Of a stretch of DNA of 64,000 nucleotides, positions 19,388 to 28,046 are shown one piece after another (within the stretch, counting starts at the first letter, position 1; every line of letters starts with the position of its first letter). Made by a program: the position numbers and the translations under genes. Origin of the DNA: Pseudoxanthomonas kalamensis DSM 18571 (GTDB lineage Bacteria; Pseudomonadota; Gammaproteobacteria; Xanthomonadales; Xanthomonadaceae); assembly GCF_010211745.1 (NCBI RefSeq), contig NZ_PDWQ01000004.1, positions 344,618 to 408,617 of the forward strand, written 5' to 3'. The notes beneath the pieces were generated by a model. The model was not told where the DNA came from and searched no databases. It worked only from the letters and a program-made list of their open reading frames with translations.

Positions 19388-22300
19388 GCCCCACCTTCGG
19401 CCTTCAGGTACTGCCCCGGCTGTTCCGGATCGGGAACATACCAGCCCGGATGGCCTTGCGGATCGCGACCCAGGCGCGCGCCTGGCACCACCGGACGGGA
19501 AGCATCCATCACCGTCCTGGCGTTGGCCGCGTGCCGCGGCAGGAAGCCGGCTTCCTGCAACTCCATGACCGACTGCTTGAATGCATCGATGATGGCGCGG
19601 AAATCAGCCTCGCTGTGCGCGGTGGTGAAGAAGCAGGGGAAGTTGTCCAGGATGTGAACGCCGCGGCTGCGCATCATCGCGAACAGCAGATCCTGCAACG
19701 GATGGTCCTCTTCGAAGTGGGTGCGCCACAGCGAAGCGAAGTGCTTGATCCGGACCGGTGCGCCGACCTCGGCGCAGAAGGCATTGATTTCGCCTGCCAT
19801 CGCCGCGGTACGCTCGTTGAGCCGCTGCTGCATGGCTGCGCCGCTCTGCTTCATGTGCAGCAACGAGGCCCGGGCCGCCGCCAGCGTCAACGGATGGCGG
19901 ACGAAGGTGCCGGCGAAATAGGTCACGCCCACGGTCGGAATGGAATCGTCGCCGTAATCCCAGGCGCCGCCGTCCAGCGCATCCATGAATTCGCGCTTGC
20001 CGGCCATCGCGCCGATCGGGAAACCGCCGCCGATCACCTTGCCGTAGGTGGCGATATCGGCGCGGATGCCAAACAGTGCCTGCGCTCCGCCGGGATGCGA
20101 ACGGAAACCGGTGATGACCTCGTCGAAGATCAGCGCGGCGCCGGATTCGGCGGTGATCTTGCGCACCTCCTTCAGGAACTCGACCGGCTGGAAGTCCGGG
20201 CGCCGGCTCTGCACCGGCTCCACCAGCACCGCGGCCAGTTCGTGCGCACGCTCGCGGATCACCTGCAACGCTTCCGGCGTACCATAATCCAGCACCAGCA
20301 CCTTCTCCGCGGTATTGCGCAGGATCCCCGGCGCCGCCGGCACCGCGCGCAACTTCTTGGTGCCGCGCACGATCACTTCGTCGTTGATACCGTGATAGGA
20401 ACCTGAGAACACTGCGATGGTTTCACGTCCGGTCACCGTACGCGCGATGCGCATCGCGCCCAGCACCGCTTCCGAACCGGTATTGCACAGCGCCGCACGC
20501 TCGTGCCCGGTCAGCTCGCAGATCAGTTCGGACACCTCGCCCGCCAGCGGATGCATCGGGCCGATCTCGTAGCCGGCGTCGACTTGCTGCTTGACCGCAT
20601 CGATGACGAAATCCGGCTGCCAGCCGAACAGGCTGGTACCGAAGCCGTTCAGCGCATCGACGTACTCGTGGCCGTCGATGTCCCACACGTGCGAACCCTT
20701 CGAGCGTTCGACCACGATCTGGTAGACGATCTCCTTGGTCAGCGGGCGGAACCCGGTCACCACCCGTGGATCGGCCATGTGGCCGCGATGCTGGCGGGTA
20801 TAGGCCTTGGACTTCGGCGTCCGCGCCAGATAGCGCTGGATGAAGGCATCCAGGCGTTCGCGCTGATGCGCATCCAGCTCGATCCCGCCGGCACTGTCGA
20901 TACGGGCGATGGCGCCAAACGCCTTCTTCACGTCGTAACGGGTATGCGCCAGCGCAGCTTCCTCGTCGCCTGAGGCGGGCGCCGCAGCGTTCGTCGCCGG
21001 CGGCGGGATGGTGGTGGCCTCCGGTTGCATCGGCACGGCCGCAGTCGCGGTCGTGGCGGGCACGGCAGTCGCAGCCTGCCCCCCGAGTAGAGCGAGCTGA
21101 TGCGCCATCAACTGCATCTGCTGCTGGATCACGTCGCGGACAAGATCACCGGAAGCCGCCGCGCCTCCCGACTGCAATCCAGGCATGGCCACGGCCACGG
21201 CCACGGCCGGCGACGGCGAGACCGGAGCGGCCAATGACGATGCGACTGCAGGCACCGGGGACAGGACGGCCGCTGCCGCTTCGGCAGGCAGTTGCGCATC
21301 CAGGCTGGCGGCCAGCGACTGCAGGCTGGAGCATTCGCCCATCAGCTGGCGGAACGTGATCTTGACCGGGAAGGTCTTCTGCAGCTGCAGCGCGACTTGG
21401 GTCAGCATCAGGCTGTCCAGACCCAGTTCGATGAAGTTCGCGCCTTCGTCGGCCTCGGCCAGGTCGAAACCGGCCACATCCTCGAACACGTCCTTCAGCT
21501 GTGCGATCAGGCCCGGCATGCGGTCGGCGGCAGCAGTGGCAGGGGGTACGGACATCGACGACTCCGGAACAGGGGTGGAAACGGCAACGGGAAAAGGAAT
21601 GATCTTGCCGACCGCAGCGGCTGGCTCTACCCAGTAACGCTTTCTGTCGAAAGGATAGGTCGGCAGGCGCAAACGCCGGCGACGGCTTCGGCGGTCAAAA
21701 CCGGCCGGATCGGGACCGGTGCCATGGCACCAGAGCCTGCCGGCAGCTACCAGCAGACTGCCGGGCTCGTCGTCGCTGTTATCGGTCAACGACGCCACCA
21801 CGACGGTACGGCTCTTCTGCACTGCCGGATGCTGGCGCGACAACGTCGACAGCGTGGTACGCGGACCCACTTCCAGCAGGCAGCGCGATGGCAACTCGTC
21901 CTGAAGCAGCTGCGACAGCGCGGCGGCGAAGCGAACCGGCTCGCGCAGGTGGCGCGCCCAGTACTCCGGCGAGACGGCCTGCTCCGGATCCAGCCAGTCG
22001 CCGCTGGCAGTCGAGATGATCGGCAACCGTGGCGCATGCCGGACGATGGCTTCCACCTCGGCGCGGAACGGTTCGACCACCGCATCCATCATCGAAGAAT
22101 GGAAGGCGTGCGAAGTCTTCAGCGCGCGGCAGGCGATATCCTCGGCTTCCAGGCGTTTCTGGAATGCGGCGACGTCCTCGCGCGGGCCGGCCACCACACA
22201 GGCGCCGGGCGCGTTTTCGGCCGCCAACGACAGCGTGGAAGGCAACCGTGGCAACAGCGCATCCAGCGGCAGCCGCACCGACAGCATCGCGCCGGCCGGC

Positions 22301-25300
22301 TGCGCCTGCATCATGCGCCCGCGGGTGGCGACCAGCCGCATCGCGTCGGCCAGTTCGAACACCCCGGCCAGCGTCGCGGCGACGAATTCGCCGACGCTGT
22401 GGCCGATCATCGCCACCGGCTCGACGCCTTGCGCCATCCACCAGCGCGCCAGCGAGTATTCGATAGCGAAGATCGTCGGCTGCATCACTTCGGTCGGCAG
22501 CAACGCTTCGGCATCGTCGCCGAATGCCAGCGCCCGCAGGTCCATGCGGTCCTGCAAGGCGTCGGCGCAGGCATCGAAGGCCTCGCGGAACGCCGGTTCG
22601 CGCGCATACAGCTCGCGCCCCATGCCGGCGTACTGCGAGCCCTGGCCGGGGAACAGGAACACCACCTCGCCGGCATGCGCCGGGCGGCTGCGCGCCGCCA
22701 TCGACGTGGTCTCGGCGCTGCGCAGGCTGGCGACGGCCTCCTCCGCCGTACTTGCCGTCACGGCGAGACGGTGCCCGAACGCTTTGCGGCCCGCGGCCAG
22801 CGTCCAGGCCACATCAGCCAGGTTGACCTCCGCATCCTGCTGCAGATGTGCAGCCAGCCGCTCGGCGGCCTGTTCCAGCGCCGCCGGCGTGCGCGCCGAC
22901 AGCACCAGCAACTGCGGGCCGGAAGCGGGATCGGACGCCGGCAACTCCGGCGCCTGCTCCATCACCACATGAGCATTGGTGCCGCCAACCCCGAACGAAC
23001 TGACCCCGGCCCGGCGCGGTTGTCTCGGTTCGGCGGGCCAGTCGTGCAACTCGGCGTTGACCACGAACGGCGAATGTTCGAAGTCGATGTGCGGATTCGG
23101 CTGCCGGTAATGCACCGTGGCCGGGATGCGTCCTTCGGCCAGGGCGAGTGCAGTCTTGATGGTACTGGCCGCACCGGCGGCCATCAGCATGTGGCCGACA
23201 TTGCTCTTGACCGAACCCAGCCGACAGAACCCGCGGTCGGTAGTCTGCATGCGGAAGGCGCGGGTCAAGCCTTCCACTTCGATCGGATCGCCGACCGGGG
23301 TGGCGGTACCGTGGGTTTCCACGTAGCCGACGTCGCGCGGATCGATGCCGGCATCGGCATGCGCCATCGCGATCACCGCGGCCTGGCCATCGCTGCTGGG
23401 CGCGGTGAAACTGGCCTTGTTGCCGCCGTCGTTGTTCAGCGCGCGGCCGCGGATCAGTGCGAACACCGGGTTGCCGTCGGCCAGCGCGTCGGACAGTCGT
23501 TTCAGCAGCACGACGGCCGCACCGTCGCTGAACACCGTGCCCTTGGCGTCGGCGTCGAAGCTGCGGGTGTGCCCGTCCGGCGACAGCATGGCGCCTTCCT
23601 GGTACAGGTAACCGCTGCGCACCGGGTGGGTGATCGCAATGCCGCCGGCCAGGGCCATATCGCACTGGCCCGAGCGCAGGCTGTCGACCGCCTGGCAAAT
23701 CGCCACCAGCGAGGTCGAGCAGGCGGTATGCACGCTGACCGCCGGGCCGGTCAGGTTGAGCTTGTGCGCCACCCGGGTGGCAATGTAGTCCTTCTCGTTG
23801 CCCAACATGACCTGGAACTCGCCGACACGTTCGACCAGATCCGGGTGCGCAGACACGTTGCGCTGGAAATAGCTGGCGTTGTACATGCCGGCGAACACGC
23901 CCACCGGCCCGTTATCGGCGGCATCGGGCACGTGGCCAGCGCGTTCGATGCATTCCCAGCACAGCTCCAGGAACACCCGCTGTTGCGGGTCCATCAGTTC
24001 GGCCTCGCGCGGGGAAATACCGAAAAAACCGGCATCGAACAGGTCGTAGCCGTCGAACACCCCACGCGCCGGCACGTAGTCCGGGTCATCGCGCAGACCG
24101 GCCGGCACGCTGGCGTCGAGTTCGCCGGGGCCGAAACGGGTGATCGAGTCGCGCCCTTCGCACAGGTTGCGCCAGAACGCCTCCACGTCGTCCGCGCCGG
24201 GGAAGCGGCCGGCCATCGCCACGATCGCGATCGGGTCGTCGTGGCCGTCGCCTGCGCGCCCGCGCGCCAGACGGCGCGCATCTGGTGCAGCGTCGGTATC
24301 CTCGCTCAAGGCGCGCGCCAACGCCGCTGGCGCCGGATCGCGGAACAGGGTCAGGGTGGACAGCCGGCCAATGCCTTCGCGGCGGATCTGCTCTAGCGCG
24401 CGCGCCGCCAGCAGCGAGGTGCCGCCGAGGTCGAAGAAATTGTCGTGGCGACCGATCTTCTCCAGGTCCAGCGTCTCGGCCAGGATTCGACACAGCGCCG
24501 CCTCGGTGTCGCTCTGCGGCGGCTCGTAGGCGCCCAGCCAGTCGGGGCGTTGGCGTCCCGGTGCCGGCAAGGCGCGTCGGTCCAGCTTGCCATTGGGCGA
24601 CAGCGGCAACGATGCCATTTCCACATAAGCCACTGGTAGCATGTACTCGGGCAGCTGCGCGGACAGATGACTGCGCAAGGCATCCACCGATATCGACTCG
24701 GCGGGGTCACGTGGCGAATAGTAGGCCACCAGCCGCTTCAGCCCCGGACTATCCTCGCGCGCCAGCACGCCGGCCTCACGCACGCCGGGAACGGCCATCA
24801 ATTGCGCTTCGATTTCGCCCAGCTCGATGCGGTAGCCGCGGATCTTGACCTGGAAATCCTGGCGACCCAGATACTCCAGCGTTCCGTCCGGCAGCCAGCG
24901 CCCGAGGTCGCCGGTGCGGTACATGCGCGCACGACCGCCCACGAACGGATCGGGCAGGAAGCGCTCGGCGCTTTGCTCGGGGCGCTTCAGGTAACCGCGT
25001 GCCAACACCGGGCCCGCCAGGTACAACTCACCGACCACGCCACGCGGCACGGGATTGCCCTGCCCATCCAGCACGTAGACGCGGGCATTGGCGATCGGCT
25101 TGCCGATCGTCGGCAGCCGCGGCCAGTCCTGCGGATTTTCTGTCAGGGTCAGCGCGGTGACCACATGGGTTTCGGTCGGTCCGTAATGATTGTGCAGACG
25201 GCAGCCCGGCAGCTGCTCGAAGAAGCGGACGATCTTCGGCTCGATCCGCAGCTGTTCGCCAGCGGTGATGATTTCCCGCAGCTCACACTGCAGGCTTTCG

Positions 25301-26928
25301 CCCCCCGCGCTTGCCGCCAGATGGCTCTCCATGCCTTCGGCCAGCATCTGCAGGGCGAAGTATGGCAGGAACAGGCGCTCGATGCGATGAGCCCGCACGA
25401 ACTGGAACAGGTCGCTGCCACTGAGCCGGGTGTCCTGGTCGACCATGTGCAGCTCGCCGCCGGCAGCCAGGGTGGCGAAGGTCTCCTGGAAAGCCACGTC
25501 GAAGCCCAACGCGGCGAACTGCAGCGTGCGCAACGGCGCATCCGCGCCCGGTTCGCGCAACTGCCACTGGATCAGGTTGACCAGCGGCCCGTGCGGCATC
25601 GCCACGCCCTTGGGCTGGCCGGTGGAACCGGAGGTGTACAGCACGTAGGCCAGATGCTCCGCATCGGGCGCACACTCTTCCGACCCAAGGTCGTGCGAAG
25701 GCAGCCCCGCCCATTCCGGCGGCAGCGCGCACAGGTCGATCACCACCAGTTGCGCCGGCAGTTCGCCCAGCGCCTCGGCAGCCGGACGTTCCATCCCGGA
25801 CATCGTCAGCAGCACGCGGGGCTCGCTGTCGGCCAGCGTGTAGGCCAGCCGATCGGCCGGATAGGTCGGATCCAGCGGCACGTAGGCGCCGCCGGCCTTG
25901 AGCACCGCCAGCATGCCCAACACCACCTCGATGCCGCGCTCGACGTAGATAGCCACCCGCTGGTCGGAGCCGACGCCATGCTGGTGCAAGCCGCGTGCCA
26001 GGCGATTGGCGCGCTCGTTCAGTTCGGCGTAGCTCAGCCGGCGCTCGCCGTGCACCACGGCAATCGCATCGGGCGTGCGCGCCGCCTGCGCTTCGAACAA
26101 CCGGTGCACGCCAGCAACGGATTCGAAAGCCTGCTCGGTCGCGTTTCCGAATTCGATCGCTTCACGGCCGGCGGCGGCGTCGAGCATCGGAATCGCATCC
26201 AACCGGGTGCCGGCCTGTGCTGCGGCCATACCTTCGAACAGATGCTGCCAGCAACGCAGATAGCGTCGGACGGTATCCACATCGAACAGTGCGGCATCGT
26301 ATTGCAACGTGGCTGCGAGTCCCTGCCCTTCCTGCCGCACATGCAGCAACATCTCCGCCTGGCGCAATGCATCCGCGCCCAAGACCACGTCGTCACCGCA
26401 GACAAAGGCTTGCCGGAACAGCGGCTGCGACGACGATACCGACGGGTGACGCAGCAGCGACTCCAGTTCGTCAAGCGACTGGGGGGCGTTGGCGAGCATC
26501 GCCTCGACCTGCGCCTGCACCCCGGCGATCACCGCCGGCACTTCCGTTGTCGCAGACAGTTCCAACCGCAACGGCAATGCATTCCGCGCGCCGGCATCGT
26601 CGACGCCTGCAGACCCGATCGTCGCGTCGGTGCCCAGCAGCAGCTCGTCGCGACCGGACAAGCGGGACAACAGCAACGCCCACGCCGTCAGCAGGACCGT
26701 TTGCGGCGCGCAACCGGCATTGCCGGCCATCTCGAAAACGGCTGCGGCAACCGGATCATCCAGCCGGAATTCGAGGCTTTCCATTCGCGCGGTCGCAACG
26801 CCACGCGGACGATCAGCCGGCACTTCAAGTACGCCGGCCGCGGCCTGAGCGATGGCCGCCCTGTAGTCTTCCGGATTCGACAGTCCCGAGTTCACGCTAT
26901 CCCCCAAAGCGGACCAATCCTGATCCAT
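19384..26928 (-). CDS. Hybrid NRPS-PKS with fused aminotransferase: half-C, A, T, KS, AT, ACP, AMT
   Basis: The 2514-residue protein begins with only the C-terminal half of a condensation domain (about 1-250, no HHxxxDG). Next come an A domain with YTSGSTGQPKG near 427 and a T domain with GGTSLL near 833. The KS has its active Cys in HTACSTS near 1068, the AT has GHSVGE near 1509 and the malonyl-type HAFH motif, and the ACP Ser is in GLDSLM near 1833. After an Ala/Pro-rich linker there is a class-III PLP aminotransferase (about 2000-2450, Lys in YGKVIGGGFPIG near 2296). The A-domain code D-V-Q-F-I-A-H-V-V-K is of proline type. No KR is present, so the beta-keto group should be aminated, as in iturin or microcystin lines. 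It is the first gene of the operon; a GAGAG ribosome site precedes the ATG. Confidence 0.95.
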   Translation of the reverse strand: MDQDWSALGDSVNSGLSNPEDYRAAIAQAAAGVLEVPADRPRGVATARMESLEFRLDDPVAAAVFEMAGNAGCAPQTVLLTAWALLLSRLSGRDELLLGTDATIGSAGVDDAGARNALPLRLELSATTEVPAVIAGVQAQVEAMLANAPQSLDELESLLRHPSVSSSQPLFRQAFVCGDDVVLGADALRQAEMLLHVRQEGQGLAATLQYDAALFDVDTVRRYLRCWQHLFEGMAAAQAGTRLDAIPMLDAAAGREAIEFGNATEQAFESVAGVHRLFEAQAARTPDAIAVVHGERRLSYAELNERANRLARGLHQHGVGSDQRVAIYVERGIEVVLGMLAVLKAGGAYVPLDPTYPADRLAYTLADSEPRVLLTMSGMERPAAEALGELPAQLVVIDLCALPPEWAGLPSHDLGSEECAPDAEHLAYVLYTSGSTGQPKGVAMPHGPLVNLIQWQLREPGADAPLRTLQFAALGFDVAFQETFATLAAGGELHMVDQDTRLSGSDLFQFVRAHRIERLFLPYFALQMLAEGMESHLAASAGGESLQCELREIITAGEQLRIEPKIVRFFEQLPGCRLHNHYGPTETHVVTALTLTENPQDWPRLPTIGKPIANARVYVLDGQGNPVPRGVVGELYLAGPVLARGYLKRPEQSAERFLPDPFVGGRARMYRTGDLGRWLPDGTLEYLGRQDFQVKIRGYRIELGEIEAQLMAVPGVREAGVLAREDSPGLKRLVAYYSPRDPAESISVDALRSHLSAQLPEYMLPVAYVEMASLPLSPNGKLDRRALPAPGRQRPDWLGAYEPPQSDTEAALCRILAETLDLEKIGRHDNFFDLGGTSLLAARALEQIRREGIGRLSTLTLFRDPAPAALARALSEDTDAAPDARRLARGRAGDGHDDPIAIVAMAGRFPGADDVEAFWRNLCEGRDSITRFGPGELDASVPAGLRDDPDYVPARGVFDGYDLFDAGFFGISPREAELMDPQQRVFLELCWECIERAGHVPDAADNGPVGVFAGMYNASYFQRNVSAHPDLVERVGEFQVMLGNEKDYIATRVAHKLNLTGPAVSVHTACSTSLVAICQAVDSLRSGQCDMALAGGIAITHPVRSGYLYQEGAMLSPDGHTRSFDADAKGTVFSDGAAVVLLKRLSDALADGNPVFALIRGRALNNDGGNKASFTAPSSDGQAAVIAMAHADAGIDPRDVGYVETHGTATPVGDPIEVEGLTRAFRMQTTDRGFCRLGSVKSNVGHMLMAAGAASTIKTALALAEGRIPATVHYRQPNPHIDFEHSPFVVNAELHDWPAEPRQPRRAGVSSFGVGGTNAHVVMEQAPELPASDPASGPQLLVLSARTPAALEQAAERLAAHLQQDAEVNLADVAWTLAAGRKAFGHRLAVTASTAEEAVASLRSAETTSMAARSRPAHAGEVVFLFPGQGSQYAGMGRELYAREPAFREAFDACADALQDRMDLRALAFGDDAEALLPTEVMQPTIFAIEYSLARWWMAQGVEPVAMIGHSVGEFVAATLAGVFELADAMRLVATRGRMMQAQPAGAMLSVRLPLDALLPRLPSTLSLAAENAPGACVVAGPREDVAAFQKRLEAEDIACRALKTSHAFHSSMMDAVVEPFRAEVEAIVRHAPRLPIISTASGDWLDPEQAVSPEYWARHLREPVRFAAALSQLLQDELPSRCLLEVGPRTTLSTLSRQHPAVQKSRTVVVASLTDNSDDEPGSLLVAAGRLWCHGTGPDPAGFDRRSRRRRLRLPTYPFDRKRYWVEPAAAVGKIIPFPVAVSTPVPESSMSVPPATAAADRMPGLIAQLKDVFEDVAGFDLAEADEGANFIELGLDSLMLTQVALQLQKTFPVKITFRQLMGECSSLQSLAASLDAQLPAEAAAAVLSPVPAVASSLAAPVSPSPAVAVAVAMPGLQSGGAAASGDLVRDVIQQQMQLMAHQLALLGGQAATAVPATTATAAVPMQPEATTIPPPATNAAAPASGDEEAALAHTRYDVKKAFGAIARIDSAGGIELDAHQRERLDAFIQRYLARTPKSKAYTRQHRGHMADPRVVTGFRPLTKEIVYQIVVERSKGSHVWDIDGHEYVDALNGFGTSLFGWQPDFVIDAVKQQVDAGYEIGPMHPLAGEVSELICELTGHERAALCNTGSEAVLGAMRIARTVTGRETIAVFSGSYHGINDEVIVRGTKKLRAVPAAPGILRNTAEKVLVLDYGTPEALQVIRERAHELAAVLVEPVQSRRPDFQPVEFLKEVRKITAESGAALIFDEVITGFRSHPGGAQALFGIRADIATYGKVIGGGFPIGAMAGKREFMDALDGGAWDYGDDSIPTVGVTYFAGTFVRHPLTLAAARASLLHMKQSGAAMQQRLNERTAAMAGEINAFCAEVGAPVRIKHFASLWRTHFEEDHPLQDLLFAMMRSRGVHILDNFPCFFTTAHSEADFRAIIDAFKQSVMELQEAGFLPRHAANARTVMDASRPVVPGARLGRDPQGHPGWYVPDPEQPGQYLKAEGGA

Positions 26929-27032
26929 CGTCTCTCACATTTGATCTAACGCATTTGCGAACTCCCCGAGGACAATCCGGGCACGGGCTGCAAAACCTCG
27001 TGTGGGCGGCTAGGATGGCCCCCGTGGGCTGA

Positions 27033-27378
27033 GCCCCCTACGATTTCCAGCATCTCTATGCCCAGCCTGGCATCCACCCCGACAGCAGCCCGGAGAAATT
27101 CAGTCTGGCGCATGCGGATCGCAGAGTTGCACCCGAATCGCATCGGCACAACCGTAAGTAAGGGCTCGATCATGCCAATTCCCAAGTTGAATACGCTGTA
27201 TCGGGAAGCCCTGCGATTCCATCAGCTTCACGGACGGCTGCCCGGCGCCTGCCCCACCCGGGCTGGTGCCATGGCACTTGCTGAAACCGCCCGCCGGCAC
27301 GGAATGGCGCGATGCCGCAATGTCCCGTCCGCACTCCGGCTTGCGTTATCGGTGCATTCGAACCTGGTCCGTGGATGA
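27033..27378 (+). pseudogene. Frameshifted tandem duplicate of the downstream J-domain-like gene
   Basis: The first part, in the frame of 27039, reads YDFQHLYAQPG...EKFSLAH and parallels SDFSLLYSQLD...GELSRAY of the next gene. The match then continues in another frame as RMRIAELHPNR and LYREALRFHQLHGRLPG, against RKRVAELHPDR and LYKQAIQFHAAHGRLPG. The shift lies near 27105. The position of the start Met is occupied by a non-start codon, with a stop just before it. The two copies are offset by about 342 bp. The divergence is large, so the duplication is old and this copy is very likely dead. Confidence 0.65.
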
Positions 27379-28040
27379 ATAGCGACTTTTCCCTTCTGTA
27401 TTCCCAGCTTGATCTGGAGCCGGGCTGCAGTCTTGGCGAATTGAGCCGCGCCTACCGCAAGCGCGTGGCAGAACTGCATCCCGACCGGCAATGGGAACAG
27501 GAGCAGGAGACGTCCGAGCAACTGGCGACCCTTATCTCGCTGTACAAGCAGGCCATTCAGTTCCACGCCGCCCACGGCCGTCTGCCGGGCAGCCGATCCA
27601 CCCCGATACCGGTCCGCCTGGCACACACCGTCCCCTTGGACGGAACGCATTCCCCCGACCCGGATCAAGGGACATCTCCGCCGCCCAAGGCCGATGATCG
27701 GAAATCCTCTCGCAAGGGCGAGCACTGGCTGCTGATCCTGTCGCTGGGCCTGGTTTGCTGGCTGATGCTCCGTTCGTACTGGACCCCCGTTGGCGATACT
27801 CCGGATGCGCGACAAACTCCCCCGACGCACTCCGGCGAAAGCGCCACGCCGGGTTACCTGCATGCAGGCATGGACATGGACAGCGTACTCGCCATACAAG
27901 GGCCGCCGACCATGCGCAACGAGACACTGTGGGAATACGGCCCTTCCTGGCTACGCTTCGAGGAAGGCAAACTTGTGGACTGGTACAGCTCGCCGCTGTA
28001 TCGCCTGAAGATACGCGAACACTCTCCCCGCACCGACTGA
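27375..28040 (+). CDS. J-domain-like membrane-anchored protein
   Basis: The 221-residue protein starts with a J-like domain (about 1-75): YSQLDLEPGCSLGELSRAYR followed by RVAELHPDRQ with an intact HPD, then a third helix. A Pro/Ser-rich linker, one membrane helix (EHWLLILSLGLVCWLMLRSY, near residue 120) and a periplasmic tail with GMDMDSVLAIQGPP, a BamE/SmpA-like small repeat, complete it. J domains stimulate DnaK ATPase, but no zinc finger or CTD is present, so it is not DnaJ itself. ATG at 27375 was chosen because the domain begins there; the frame is open further upstream. It converges with the sugar transferase gene, ending only 6 bp from its stop. Confidence 0.72.
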   Translation: MNSDFSLLYSQLDLEPGCSLGELSRAYRKRVAELHPDRQWEQEQETSEQLATLISLYKQAIQFHAAHGRLPGSRSTPIPVRLAHTVPLDGTHSPDPDQGTSPPPKADDRKSSRKGEHWLLILSLGLVCWLMLRSYWTPVGDTPDARQTPPTHSGESATPGYLHAGMDMDSVLAIQGPPTMRNETLWEYGPSWLRFEEGKLVDWYSSPLYRLKIREHSPRTD

Positions 28041-28046
28041 TACTTC

